Assembly: GCA_025355165.1 (NCBI GenBank)
Contig: JANYAD010000030.1
Coordinates: forward strand, 1 to 64,000
DNA length: 64,000 nucleotides
Source of the DNA: Gammaproteobacteria bacterium
GTDB taxonomy: Bacteria; Pseudomonadota; Gammaproteobacteria; Steroidobacterales; Steroidobacteraceae
Direction of reading: 5' to 3'
In this document: positions 16,488 to 26,168 of the stretch, piece by piece
How the letters are laid out: the number at the start of each line of letters is the position of its first letter
Numbering within the stretch: the first letter of the stretch is position 1
Translations under genes and position numbers: made by a program
Notes under the pieces: model-generated
Told to the model about the DNA's origin: nothing
Databases searched by the model: none
Seen by the model: the letters and a program-made list of their open reading frames with translations, nothing else

Positions 16488-17830
16488 TTAGGGCCATCGC
16501 GCCGTTTCTTGCGCTGCTATGCGGCGTGCCTCTAGCTATCGCGGCGCCACCCCCCGATCCGGCGGTAGATACACCGCCCGAACCCCAATCCGTAGCCGCC
16601 GCGGTGGTCGGATTGGCCGATCCAGCCGGACTGCGGGCCACGGTATTCGGAACTCCTCCGCAGGAGCTGGCTCCCTTGCCCAAAAAGGTGCCGCTGTCGG
16701 AAATCAATATTACCCTGCCGTGGAGACTGCCGGTGCCGGCGGTGCTTTGGTTTGATGCGCAGCTGCGAGTTTGGTTGTCTGCGCAGAAAAAGCCGGCGCC
16801 CTTGGCCATTGTGATTGCCGGCACCGGCGGCGATGGCAACACTAAAACGATCTCCGTGCTGCGAGCAGCGCTCTATGGAGCTGGATACCACGTATTGACC
16901 ATGCCTTCGCCTACATTCCCCGGCTTCATCGTCTCGACATCGAGCACCGGGGTGGCGGGGGACCTCATGCAAGATGGGCATGATCTGTACCAGGCCATGC
17001 AGCAGATTCTGGCTCACCTACCCCACAAGGTGCGCATCACCGACATCGACGTGCTTGGCTACAGCTTGGGGGGCGCGAACGCAGCCGTCGTCAAATCGAT
17101 CGACGCCGGCGAAGGTAAACTCAAAATCCATCGCGTCGTCATGATCAATCCACCCGTCAGCCTTTTCTCCGCTGTGGGCCGCCTCGACGGGCTTTTCGTG
17201 GCAAGCATCGGTCCCGGCGAAGGCGCAGTGGAGCTTCTATATCGTCGTCTGTATGCACAGATTGCCAATTTGTACCGGGCGTCCGACCGGCTCGAACTGG
17301 ATCAGAATTTCATTCTGAGCGCAGGCGCGGCAAGTCTTAAAACGGATGCCGAGTTCTCGGCGGCCATTGCACTGACGTTTCGCCTGCAGCTGATCGACAT
17401 GTTCTTCATCGGCGACCTGTATGCGAAGACAGGGGCAATCATCGATCCAACTCATCCCCCCAAGGTAGGTGATTCGCTCGAGGACATCCAGCGTGACTTG
17501 CGCGCCAGGGCATTCGCCGACTATTTTACAAAGGTCTTCGCTCCGTATTATCTCAAGCATCGTCCTGAAGCGACCAGCGCATCCCTCATCGCCGCCAATC
17601 GCCTCGATATCATCGGCGAATTCTTGCGCGCCAACGGCGACACTTATGCGCAAACCACGAGCAATGATCTGATCTTAAGCAAACGCGAACTCGGATGGCT
17701 GCAAGAAACGCTCGGCGCCCGAATCGTGGTTTATGATCACGGCGGCCATCTCGGTGAAGTCGGGGATCGCCGGCAAGTATCGGACATGCTGGATATGTTG
17801 GCGGGCCGTTGGCCGAGGAACTCGCCGTGA
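16484..17830 (+). CDS. Secreted alpha/beta hydrolase beside mlaA
   Basis: This 448-residue protein has an N-terminal signal peptide (ends near AIAAPPP) and a low-complexity Pro/Ala linker. GYSLGG at about residue 193 is a serine-hydrolase nucleophile elbow, and a late YDHGGHLGEV offers the catalytic His. GTG start overlaps maiA; its end overlaps the mlaA start by 4 nt. The coupling to the outer-membrane phospholipid-removal lipoprotein MlaA suggests a periplasmic lipase or esterase acting on lipids. That role is inferred from context only. Confidence 0.75.
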   Translation: MIRAIAPFLALLCGVPLAIAAPPPDPAVDTPPEPQSVAAAVVGLADPAGLRATVFGTPPQELAPLPKKVPLSEINITLPWRLPVPAVLWFDAQLRVWLSAQKKPAPLAIVIAGTGGDGNTKTISVLRAALYGAGYHVLTMPSPTFPGFIVSTSSTGVAGDLMQDGHDLYQAMQQILAHLPHKVRITDIDVLGYSLGGANAAVVKSIDAGEGKLKIHRVVMINPPVSLFSAVGRLDGLFVASIGPGEGAVELLYRRLYAQIANLYRASDRLELDQNFILSAGAASLKTDAEFSAAIALTFRLQLIDMFFIGDLYAKTGAIIDPTHPPKVGDSLEDIQRDLRARAFADYFTKVFAPYYLKHRPEATSASLIAANRLDIIGEFLRANGDTYAQTTSNDLILSKRELGWLQETLGARIVVYDHGGHLGEVGDRRQVSDMLDMLAGRWPRNSP

Positions 17831-18696
17831 GGGCCGCGCTTTTCCTGGGCGCGATGCTCTGCGCCTTGGGGGGCTGCGCCTCGCGGGTCGTCTCCATCCG
17901 TACCGTGCCTGCCCAGACACCGACGGCGGACAAAACCGCGGCGACGGCCAACGCCGCGGCGTTTGCCGAGGCCGTCGCCTCCGAGACGCAGGAGATCAAT
18001 GCGGCGCCGCCGTTATTGACTCCCGCCGACGCGCCGCCAATGTACACCTATGATCCCTGGGAGCGGCTTAACCGCTTTACGTATCGCTTCAATGCCCGCT
18101 TCGACGAGGCGATCTTTCTGCCTGCCGCGAACGCTTATCGGCGCACGCCGCGGTTGCTTCAGTCAGGCGTGCACAATTTCTTCGCCAATCTCGCCGAGAT
18201 CGACAGCGTCATCAACTACACCTTGCAGTGGCGGCTCAAATACGGATTGCGCAGTCTAGAGCGCCTGGCAATTAACAGCACCGTGGGTATCGGCGGTCTG
18301 ATCGACATTGCCACCAAACTGAAGCTTCCGGGCGATCCCACCGGCTTCGCAACTACGCTGGCAAAGTGGGGGATGCATCCCGGGCCTTATCTGGTGATCC
18401 CGCTGCTCGGGCCTTCAACGCTGCGAGACGGCGTGGGTTTTCTGGCCGATTATGCGACTGAATACGGCATCAATGTCGGCGGGTTGTATCGCGGCAACCT
18501 GTCCTGGGGCGTAGGGGGTGCCAATGCCATCGATGAGCGCGCCGATATTGATTTTCGCTACTATTCGAGCGGTTCCCCGTTTGAGTACGAAACCATTCGC
18601 TTTCTTTATGTACGCAAGCGATTAATCGAGGATGAAGGCCTGCGTGCCAAAGAGGCGCCAAAGAAAACTGCGGCTGATGCGCCGGCCGGCAAGTGA
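17827..18696 (+). CDS. mlaA: Outer-membrane phospholipid-asymmetry lipoprotein MlaA (VacJ)
   Basis: This 289-residue lipoprotein has MRAALFLGAMLCALGGCAS, with lipobox LGGC and the acylated Cys at residue 17. A variable Ala/Thr spacer is followed by YDPWERLNRFTYRFN, which opens the MlaA domain; DPTGFATTLAKWG and GPYLVIPLLGPSTLRDG follow. MlaA removes misplaced phospholipid from the outer leaflet and passes it to MlaC. The GTG start at 17827 overlaps the hydrolase stop; the earlier in-frame start at 17809 would spoil the signal peptide. mlaBCDEF are not in the window. Confidence 0.93.
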   Translation: MRAALFLGAMLCALGGCASRVVSIRTVPAQTPTADKTAATANAAAFAEAVASETQEINAAPPLLTPADAPPMYTYDPWERLNRFTYRFNARFDEAIFLPAANAYRRTPRLLQSGVHNFFANLAEIDSVINYTLQWRLKYGLRSLERLAINSTVGIGGLIDIATKLKLPGDPTGFATTLAKWGMHPGPYLVIPLLGPSTLRDGVGFLADYATEYGINVGGLYRGNLSWGVGGANAIDERADIDFRYYSSGSPFEYETIRFLYVRKRLIEDEGLRAKEAPKKTAADAPAGK

Positions 18697-18733
18697 GCGC
18701 TCGGTGGACCGCATTGCGGGAGAGTATGTTTTT

Positions 18734-19426
18734 ATGAAGAGCCTGCTTCGCGCCTGTGCCATGGGTTGTGTTCTATCGGCAGCGGGCGCCTGCCAGAAAA
18801 GTGAGGTCGCATCCGCGCCGATATCCGCCGCGTCGCCAACGAGGCCGTCAGCGCCGGCTCAGGCGCCAGCCGCGGCTGCGGCGCTCACCGCGCCGTTGCA
18901 GCTGACCGCAAGCATCCAGGAACTGATGGACGCGGTGATCGATCCAGCCGCCGATGCGTTGTGGAATTCAGTCAGTATCATTCAGACGCGCAACGGCACA
19001 GTGTTTAATCAGCCTAGGAGCGATGAGCAATGGCATGAGGTCAGGCGCCGTGCAATCGTACTGATCGAGGGAAGCAATCTGCTCGTAATGGATGGCCGTA
19101 AGTTGGTGGCGCCGGGCAGCGTGGTGCTGGACCAGGGCACCTCAGGCGTGCTCGGCGTCGAGGAGGGGCAAAAGCGCCTTGACTTACAGCACGCGGCTTT
19201 TGTGCAATTTGCGGGCGCGCTGCGCGATGCGGGTACACAAATGCTTGCGGCCATCGACAAGAAAGATGCGCAGGCCATGATGAATGCAGGCGCGGCAATG
19301 GATGGTGTTTGCGAGAGTTGCCACACGATGTTCTGGTATCCGAACCAAGTGATACCTGCGTTACCACCGGAATTCGGTTCATCAAAGTCGGCGCCGAAAC
19401 CGAAGCGGATTCCGCTCAGTCCCTAA
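18734..19426 (+). CDS. Haem-binding (c-type) lipoprotein
   Basis: This 230-residue lipoprotein has a signal sequence ending in lipobox AAGAC (Cys 20). An Ala/Pro-rich tether follows, then a helical domain with one c-type haem site, CESCH, near the C-terminus. The layout, a helical bundle with the haem motif last, resembles cytochrome c'-like proteins. ATG at 18734 has GGGAGAG 9 nt upstream; a frame open from 18632 overlaps mlaA and is rejected. It may carry electrons or sense a ligand at the periplasmic membrane face. Partner unknown. Confidence 0.75.
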   Translation: MKSLLRACAMGCVLSAAGACQKSEVASAPISAASPTRPSAPAQAPAAAAALTAPLQLTASIQELMDAVIDPAADALWNSVSIIQTRNGTVFNQPRSDEQWHEVRRRAIVLIEGSNLLVMDGRKLVAPGSVVLDQGTSGVLGVEEGQKRLDLQHAAFVQFAGALRDAGTQMLAAIDKKDAQAMMNAGAAMDGVCESCHTMFWYPNQVIPALPPEFGSSKSAPKPKRIPLSP

Positions 19427-19438
19427 GCCTTAGCTAGC

Positions 19439-20182
19439 CTAGCGTCCGCCGGCGACATCCAGGATGGCGCCGCTCGTATAGGAACTGCTGTCGCTTAATA
19501 GCCAGACGATGGCTTCGGCGACTTCCTCGGGACGTCCCGGGCGGCCCATGGGGGTGGCGGCGCTAAGCCGTTTCGCTCGGTCCGGTTGCCCGCCGCTGGC
19601 ATGGATGTCCGTTTCGATCAGTCCGGGGCGCACGGCGTTAACCCTCACGCCTTGCTGGCCCAATTCCTTGGCCAATCCGATCGCCAAGGTATCAAGCGCC
19701 GCCTTGGATCCGGCGTAATCCACGTACTCGAATGGCGAGCCCAAGCGGCTTGCCGCCGATGAGAGCAGGACCACCGAGCCGCCATTGCCGCCGCGATCCT
19801 TCGACAAGCGACGCGCGCTCTCGCGGGCGCAAAGATACGCGCCATAAACGTTCACCTCGAACATGCGTCTGAGTCGCGCGCCCGTCATATCGGCGAGCGG
19901 CGAGGGCGAGGCAACGATGCCGGCATTGATGACTACTCCATCAAGTCTGCCGAACTTTGCTTCAGCTCGATCGAACAGGGAAAGGACATCCGATTCCACG
20001 GCAACGTCGCCCTTGAACGTGGCGGCATGACCGCCCGCGGCACGAACTTCACCAGCTGTTTGATCGGCCACCGATTGGTCACGAATATAACTGAGTGCGA
20101 GCGCCCACCCTTTTCTCGCACACAACAAGGCCGTGGCGCGGCCGATGCCGCGGGTGCCGCCGGTGATGAGAATTGTTTTCAC
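19439..20182 (-). CDS. Short-chain dehydrogenase/reductase (FabG-like SDR)
   Basis: This 247-residue Rossmann-fold oxidoreductase has TGGTRGIG (residues 7-14) for the cofactor. VINAG follows, then catalytic Ser in VLLSSAASRLG and Tyr/Lys in YVDYAGSK. RPGLIETDIHASGG and the terminal GAILDVAGGR are family-typical. It probably uses NADP(H). It is divergent from the VOC-protein gene. Substrate unknown. Confidence 0.88.
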   Translation of the reverse strand: MKTILITGGTRGIGRATALLCARKGWALALSYIRDQSVADQTAGEVRAAGGHAATFKGDVAVESDVLSLFDRAEAKFGRLDGVVINAGIVASPSPLADMTGARLRRMFEVNVYGAYLCARESARRLSKDRGGNGGSVVLLSSAASRLGSPFEYVDYAGSKAALDTLAIGLAKELGQQGVRVNAVRPGLIETDIHASGGQPDRAKRLSAATPMGRPGRPEEVAEAIVWLLSDSSSYTSGAILDVAGGR

Positions 20183-20259
20183 TGAGTTATCCCCACGTCC
20201 CTGTTCGGCGATATTATTACGCTTTTGAGCGTCTCAGCGGTCTGGAAGCGAGTGCGGTA

Positions 20260-20637
20260 ATGCAAGTAATTTGTATCGACCATGTGCAATTGGCCATGCC
20301 CGCAGGCGGCGAAGCGCAAGCGCGAGCCTTTTACGCCGGCGCTCTGGGAATCCCAGAAGTGCCCAAACCCGCCGATATGGCGCAGCGCGGGGGTTGTTGG
20401 TTTGAGCACGCGGGTGTGCGGATACATTTGGGCGTGGAGACGGATTTTCGCCCGGCACGAAAGGCCCACGTTGCCTTCATCGTGAATGACCTGGCAAATT
20501 TTGAGGAGCAGCTTAAATCCTCAGGATATACGGTAAAGGAAGGCGGGCCGCTCGAGGGCTATCGACGCATCGATGTTGATGACCCTTTCGGCAATCGGAT
20601 TGAAATGATGGAGCCTAAGGCACCCCGCGGTCTTTGA
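20260..20637 (+). CDS. VOC-superfamily (glyoxalase-fold) protein
   Basis: This 125-residue single-domain protein has IDHVQLAMPAGGE, with the first metal-ligand His. GVRIHLGVE and KAHVAFIVNDL follow, then DPFGNRIEMME with the last acidic ligand. The set of His/His/Glu positions suits a divalent-metal enzyme or binding protein, not necessarily glyoxalase I. ATG at 20260 starts at the domain edge and has purine-rich GGAAGCGAG upstream. Its last 23 bases overlap the convergent uvrA-like gene. Confidence 0.82.
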   Translation: MQVICIDHVQLAMPAGGEAQARAFYAGALGIPEVPKPADMAQRGGCWFEHAGVRIHLGVETDFRPARKAHVAFIVNDLANFEEQLKSSGYTVKEGGPLEGYRRIDVDDPFGNRIEMMEPKAPRGL

Positions 20638-23600
20638 GAAATTCGCCGAGGATCCTTGCAGTATGGCTTTTCCCCGGCTTGCGCGCGATATGTTCGGGCG
20701 AACCTTGGGCGACTATTCGACCGCCGCCGGTTCCGCCCTCTGGGCCTAAGTCGATAATCCAATCCGCTTCCGCCATGATATCGAGGTTGTGTTCGATCAC
20801 GACGAGGGTGTTGCCGGTATCCACCAGGCGATGTAATACGCGCAGCAGCTTTTCCACGTCAGCCATGTGCAGCCCAACCGTGGGTTCATCAAGCACGTAG
20901 AGCGTGTGCTGCCCTTCGCGCCGGGCGATGTCCTGGCCCAGTTCATCGGTGCGCACTTTCGCCAGTTCTGTGACCAGCTTGATGCGTTGGCTCTCGCCGC
21001 CCGATAGGGTGGGACTTGGTTGGCCGAGGCTCAAATATCCCAAGCCCACTTGCGCAAGCAGGCTCAAGGGATGATGGATGCTGCGCTGTGCGATGAAGAA
21101 TTCCTGCGCATCCTCGACGCTCATTGCAAGAACCTCACCGATGTTCTTGCCTTTGAACAAAATGCTTAAAGTTTCGGGATTGAAACGCTTGCCTGCGCAG
21201 ACATCGCAGAGAACCTGAACATCCGGCAAGAAGTTCATTTCAATGCGCTGCATGCCTTGGCCTTCGCACGCCTCGCAGCGACCGCCCGAAGTATTGAAAG
21301 AGAAGCGACTGGCGGTAAATCCGCGCATGCGCGCCTCGGTGGTCTCGGCATACAGGCGACGAATGGCGTCCCAGAACCCTATATACGTGGCGGGACAGGA
21401 GCGCGGAGTTTTACCGATGGGCGTCTGATCCACCTCGAGCACGCGGCTGATTGCTTGCCAGCCGCTTATGGCCGCGCAGCCTTCGAGGCTCAACTCGGTT
21501 TTGCGTGCGCGATCGCTGCGCTTGGGCCGTATCAGAAGCTGCTTCAAGTTGCGCAGCAGCACATCGCGCGCGAGCGAAGACTTCCCCGACCCCGAAACCC
21601 CGGTGATGACGCTGAGTCGCCCCACCGGAATGCGTGCATCAAGCTTGCGAAGGTTGTGCAGGCGCGCAGCCGTGATCTCAATCATCGGCGTGTCGCGATC
21701 GATGGCGCGGCGCCTGGATCGGGAGTGCTTGAGCGGGGCAGCAAGACAACGGCCGGTCGCCGAGTTTCCGAGGAGGGCCAGTTGCGTCGCGCTGCCTTGT
21801 GCGACCAGTTGTCCGCCACGGCTGCCCGCCCCCGGACCTAAATCGATGACATGGTCGGCGCGCCGGATGGTGTCTTCATCGTGTTCGACGACCACCAACG
21901 TGTTGCCCTTGGCCCGCAGCCGCTCCAGGGTGTCCAACAGCGTCACATTGTCGCGCGGGTGCAAACCGATCGTCGGCTCGTCCAGCACATAGCACACCCC
22001 CTGCAGATTGGATCCCAATTGCGCGGCCAAGCGGATGCGCTGGGCTTCGCCGCCAGAGAGGGTGGGTGCGGCACGGTCAAGTTGCAAATAACCTAGCCCA
22101 ACATCGCATAGGAATGTCGTGCGCGCAGCGAGCTCGGCCAGTAGGTCCCGGGCGATCTCCCGTTCGCGGCCGGCCAACTTGAGCTTGGCAATCTGCGCGG
22201 CAAAATCCTGAACGGGCAAATGCGTCAACACTGCAATCGAGGATTCGCGGAACAGCACGTTCAGTGCAGTGGGATTCAGCCGTTGGCCCGTGCAGTCTCG
22301 GCAGAGTTGCCCCTCGGCGTCCGCCACGTCACGCCAGGCAAGCTCTTCGCCGCTTTGTTCGGCGTCGAATTCCGGTAATTGCAGTCCGGTGCCAAAGCAG
22401 CTCTTACACCAGCCGTGCTTTGAGTTGAAAGAAAACAATCGCGGATCCAATTCGGGAAATCCGGTGCCGCAGTTCGGACAGGCCCGCTTGGTCGAAAAGA
22501 CCGCCGCTTCGTCCTCCGCAGAGGCCGTTTGTACATGCAGCACTCCGTGCCCGTAGTGCAGGGCCAAGTCGATCTTCTCGCGCAATGCCGCTTCTGCCGA
22601 TGCGCTGATGGTCATTTCGGCAACGGGAAGTTCAATATTATGTTCGATGAAGCGATCGAGCCTGGGCCACCTGGCGGTCGGCAGGAGCGTACCGTCGACT
22701 CGCAAATGAGAGAAACCTTTGCCGCGCGCCCATTTGGCTAGCGCCGTGTACAGCCCCTTGCGAGCGACGATGAGCGGCGCCGCCAAGCTGACCTGCTTGC
22801 CGCGATAGGTCTTGAGCAGACGCGCCGCGATGGCATCGGCCGACTGCGGCTCGATGCGCGCGTGACAATCGGGGCAGTGCTGCACGCCGAGCTTGACGTA
22901 CAAGAGCCGCAGGAAGTGATAAATCTCGGTCAGCGTGGCTACCGTGCTCTTGTGTCCGCCGCGGCTGGTACGTTGTTCAATTGCCACGGTAGGCGGAATC
23001 CCAAAAATGGCATCTACGTCGGGCCGGGATGAAGGCTGAACGAATTGCCGCGCATAGGCATTCAAGGACTCGAGATAGCGGCGCTGACCCTCGGCAAATA
23101 GAATGTCAAAAGCCAGCGTACTCTTGCCGCTGCCGGAAACGCCGGTGATGACGGTAAATTTGTTGAGACCCAACTTCACGTCGACATTCTTAAGATTGTG
23201 TTCGCGCGCACCGAGAATCTCGATGCTGACCGGTGCGCGGGGACGGTGCGGGGGCGCATCGGTATACCGTGCTGGGATCACCGAGTCGCGCACCGCCTCG
23301 CCGCCGCAAACTTCTTCGCGCAAGGCGCGGCCGGTGTGCGATTCGATGCGTTGCATGATCTGAAGCGGCGTGCCGGTGCATACCACATGGCCGCCGCCTT
23401 CTCCGCCTTCCGGCCCCAAATCAATGATCCAATCTGCACTACGAATGACATCCAGGTTGTGTTCGATGACCAGTAGCGAATTGCCGGCCTCGATCAATCT
23501 TGCGAAAGCGCGCAACAGCTTGGCGATATCGTCGAAATGCAGGCCGGTGGTCGGCTCATCGAATAAAAACAGCGAACCACGAAGCGGCGCATTCTTACTC

Positions 23601-26140
23601 GGTTTCGCCCGCACGGCACTGTCCGCGAGGTGACCCGCGAGCTTCAAACGTTGCGCTTCGCCGCCGGAGAGGGTTGGCACAGGCTGCCCAAGGCGCAGGT
23701 AATCGAGTCCCACCTCAGCTAGGGGTGCCAGGCGCAGGCACACTTCCGGATCATTGCAAAAGAAGGCCAACGCTTCGGATACCGTGAGATCAAGGATATC
23801 GGCGATGCTCTTGGGCGAATCATCACCGCGCGCGAGCTTCACTTCCAGCACCTCGCTTCGGTAGCGGCGGCCATCGCAATCCGGACATCGCAGATACACG
23901 TCAGATAGAAACTGCATCTCGACGTGCTCAAACCCGTTGCCGCCGCAAGTGGCACAGCGGCCGCTGCCGGCATTGAAACTGAAGGTGCCGGCCGTATATT
24001 TGCGCTCGCGCGCCTCAGGCAAACAGGCGAACAAAACACGAATCGCATCGAATGCGCCGACATAGCTCGCAGGATTGGAGCGTGTGGTGCGACCGATGCG
24101 GTTCTGGTCCACCATCACGACTTCATCGATGAGTTCCGCACCTAGCAAGGCGCGGTGCTGGCCCGGATTTTCGGTGCTTTTGCCCTTGGCGCGCAGCAGC
24201 GCCGGATACAGCACATCGTGCACCAGGCTGGATTTTCCCGAACCGCTGACGCCGGTCACGCACACTAGTCGCCCGAGCGGGATCGCGACATCGATATCCT
24301 TGAGGTTGTGTTCTGTTACCCCTGCGATCCGCAAAGTATCCGAAGCCGGCGGTCGGCCATGTAATAGGGCACCTGCGGCCTGCGCGCCTTTGCGGCCGAA
24401 CAAATAGTCCGCGGTAAGCGATCCTTTAACACTTTTAAGCTCGCCTAGGGGTCCGTAGAACACGATCTCGCCGCCGTGCTCGCCGGGTCCCGGGCCAATG
24501 TCAAGGACCCGATCGGCAGCCTGTATGACCTTCGGATCGTGCTCGACGACGACGAGGGTGTTGCCGGCATCGCGCAGGCGATGCATGACGCCGACGATTC
24601 GTTGCACGTCGCGCGGGTGCAGGCCGATGGAGGGTTCATCAAGAACGAACAGCGTGTTGACCAGCGAGGTTCCCAACGCCGTGGTGAGATTGATCCGCTG
24701 CACCTCGCCGCCCGATAGCGTGCGCGATTGGCGATCGAGATTCAAGTATCCCAAACCCACGTCGCATAGATATCCCAGGCGTGCCCGAATTTCCTTGAGC
24801 AACAAATCCGTAGCCTCATCGAGGGGGGCGGGCAATTGCAAGTCCGCGAAAAATTTTCTAGCCCCATCGATCGGCAGCAGCATCAAATCGCGAATGGTTA
24901 AGCCGCGGCTACCTACTCGCCACAGCAGTGCCTCGGGCTTCAATCGTGCGCCGCGGCAGGCGGAACATTCAGTATAAGAGCGGTAGCGCGACAGCAGTAC
25001 GCGAATGTGCATTTTGTAGGCTTTGCTCTCCAGCCACACGAAAAAGCGCCTCACGCCATACCACACATTCTTGGTCCATTCGCCTTCCCCCTCGATGACC
25101 CAGGTGCGCTGCGCCGAGCTCAGTTCCCGCCAGGGAATATCGAGCGGCACGCCTCGCTTGCGCGCGAACCGCTCAAGATCGGTCTGGCATTCTTTATAGG
25201 ATTCCGTCTGCCAGGGTTTGATGGCGCCTTGGCGCAGGCTCAACGAAGAATCGGGAATGACCAACCCATAGTCGACGCCGATGCTGCGCCCGAAACCCCG
25301 GCATGTGTCGCACGCGCCTATCGGGGAATTGAAGCTAAAGGTACTTGGGCTCGGATCCTTGTAATTGATGTCGCAGTCCGGACAGTGCAGGCCCTGGGAA
25401 AATCGCCAGCGTGATCGTGGCGCCGGCGTCGCGCCATCGCCGACGGGATAGACATCGACGCGGCCTTGGCCCACTTTGAGAGCGGCCTCAACCGCCTCGC
25501 CGGTACGCGCAGTCTCGACCGATGACCAGCGAAACCGATCCTGAATGACTTGCAAGGTAGCCTCGCGCCGTTCGTGGATGCGCGTATAGCCCTGGCCGGC
25601 AAGCAATCTCTTGATCTCATCTTCGGTGAAATTCTCCGGGATCGGCACGGGGAAGGTCAGTAGTAAGAGCGGATCGCCGTTCTTAGCGGCGAGGTGAGCC
25701 AGATGCTGCTGAATGCTGGAGGCAGTGTCGCGCCGCACCGGACGGGCGCAGCTGCGACAGTGTAGGACTGCGGCGCGCGCGAACAGCAATTTCAAATGAT
25801 CGTTCAGTTCGGTCATCGTGCCGACGGTGGAACGCGAGGTGCGGACCGGGTTGGTTTGATCTATCGCGATCGAGGGCGGAATACCCTCGATGCGCTCGAC
25901 TTGGGGCTTATCCATCCGGTCCAAAAACTGGCGCGCGTACGGTGAAAAGGTCTCGACATAGCGGCGCTGGCCCTCCGCATACAGCGTGTCGAACACCAGC
26001 GAGGATTTTCCCGATCCGCTGACGCCCGTCACCACGATCAGCTCGTTAAGCGGCAGGTCGAGACTTAAATTCTTTAAATTGTTCTGGCGCGCGCCGCGAA
26101 TGCGGATCGCGTCCGAGCGAGGGGGGTCAAAGGGTGGCAT
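20615..26140 (-). CDS. uvrA: Double-length UvrA: two UvrA units in one chain
   Basis: This 1841-residue protein is about twice normal UvrA (about 940). Four Walker A motifs (GVSGSGKSS or GVSGSGKST) lie near residues 39, 633, 1000 and 1518. Each has an LSGGE signature and a DEPS/DEPT Walker B. Four zinc-type CxxC clusters are present. Residues 1 to about 960 form one complete UvrA and the rest a second. Standard UvrA is the damage sensor of nucleotide excision repair; tandem forms are known, but their role is poorly defined. The gene follows pilZ after 28 nt on the same strand, and a perfect palindrome lies directly before its ATG. Confidence 0.93.
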   Translation of the reverse strand: MPPFDPPRSDAIRIRGARQNNLKNLSLDLPLNELIVVTGVSGSGKSSLVFDTLYAEGQRRYVETFSPYARQFLDRMDKPQVERIEGIPPSIAIDQTNPVRTSRSTVGTMTELNDHLKLLFARAAVLHCRSCARPVRRDTASSIQQHLAHLAAKNGDPLLLLTFPVPIPENFTEDEIKRLLAGQGYTRIHERREATLQVIQDRFRWSSVETARTGEAVEAALKVGQGRVDVYPVGDGATPAPRSRWRFSQGLHCPDCDINYKDPSPSTFSFNSPIGACDTCRGFGRSIGVDYGLVIPDSSLSLRQGAIKPWQTESYKECQTDLERFARKRGVPLDIPWRELSSAQRTWVIEGEGEWTKNVWYGVRRFFVWLESKAYKMHIRVLLSRYRSYTECSACRGARLKPEALLWRVGSRGLTIRDLMLLPIDGARKFFADLQLPAPLDEATDLLLKEIRARLGYLCDVGLGYLNLDRQSRTLSGGEVQRINLTTALGTSLVNTLFVLDEPSIGLHPRDVQRIVGVMHRLRDAGNTLVVVEHDPKVIQAADRVLDIGPGPGEHGGEIVFYGPLGELKSVKGSLTADYLFGRKGAQAAGALLHGRPPASDTLRIAGVTEHNLKDIDVAIPLGRLVCVTGVSGSGKSSLVHDVLYPALLRAKGKSTENPGQHRALLGAELIDEVVMVDQNRIGRTTRSNPASYVGAFDAIRVLFACLPEARERKYTAGTFSFNAGSGRCATCGGNGFEHVEMQFLSDVYLRCPDCDGRRYRSEVLEVKLARGDDSPKSIADILDLTVSEALAFFCNDPEVCLRLAPLAEVGLDYLRLGQPVPTLSGGEAQRLKLAGHLADSAVRAKPSKNAPLRGSLFLFDEPTTGLHFDDIAKLLRAFARLIEAGNSLLVIEHNLDVIRSADWIIDLGPEGGEGGGHVVCTGTPLQIMQRIESHTGRALREEVCGGEAVRDSVIPARYTDAPPHRPRAPVSIEILGAREHNLKNVDVKLGLNKFTVITGVSGSGKSTLAFDILFAEGQRRYLESLNAYARQFVQPSSRPDVDAIFGIPPTVAIEQRTSRGGHKSTVATLTEIYHFLRLLYVKLGVQHCPDCHARIEPQSADAIAARLLKTYRGKQVSLAAPLIVARKGLYTALAKWARGKGFSHLRVDGTLLPTARWPRLDRFIEHNIELPVAEMTISASAEAALREKIDLALHYGHGVLHVQTASAEDEAAVFSTKRACPNCGTGFPELDPRLFSFNSKHGWCKSCFGTGLQLPEFDAEQSGEELAWRDVADAEGQLCRDCTGQRLNPTALNVLFRESSIAVLTHLPVQDFAAQIAKLKLAGREREIARDLLAELAARTTFLCDVGLGYLQLDRAAPTLSGGEAQRIRLAAQLGSNLQGVCYVLDEPTIGLHPRDNVTLLDTLERLRAKGNTLVVVEHDEDTIRRADHVIDLGPGAGSRGGQLVAQGSATQLALLGNSATGRCLAAPLKHSRSRRRAIDRDTPMIEITAARLHNLRKLDARIPVGRLSVITGVSGSGKSSLARDVLLRNLKQLLIRPKRSDRARKTELSLEGCAAISGWQAISRVLEVDQTPIGKTPRSCPATYIGFWDAIRRLYAETTEARMRGFTASRFSFNTSGGRCEACEGQGMQRIEMNFLPDVQVLCDVCAGKRFNPETLSILFKGKNIGEVLAMSVEDAQEFFIAQRSIHHPLSLLAQVGLGYLSLGQPSPTLSGGESQRIKLVTELAKVRTDELGQDIARREGQHTLYVLDEPTVGLHMADVEKLLRVLHRLVDTGNTLVVIEHNLDIMAEADWIIDLGPEGGTGGGRIVAQGSPEHIARKPGKSHTARILGEFLKDRGVP

Positions 26141-26141
26141 A

Positions 26142-26157
26142 CCTGTAAGTTTACAGG
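26142..26157. promoter_or_regulatory. Perfect palindrome just ahead of the tandem uvrA start
   Basis: Arms CCTGTAA and TTACAGG are separated by GT and lie one base upstream of the ATG. CTGT...ACAG resembles a LexA box, but the spacer is 6 nt, not the 8 of the gammaproteobacterial consensus. It could be an operator or an initiation-region hairpin. Confidence 0.5.
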
Positions 26158-26168
26158 ACGTGTCAAGC

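Noticed and set aside
26142..26157. Canonical LexA (SOS) box before uvrA
   Set aside because: The CTGT and ACAG halves are 6 nt apart, not 8, so I report a palindrome and not a LexA site.
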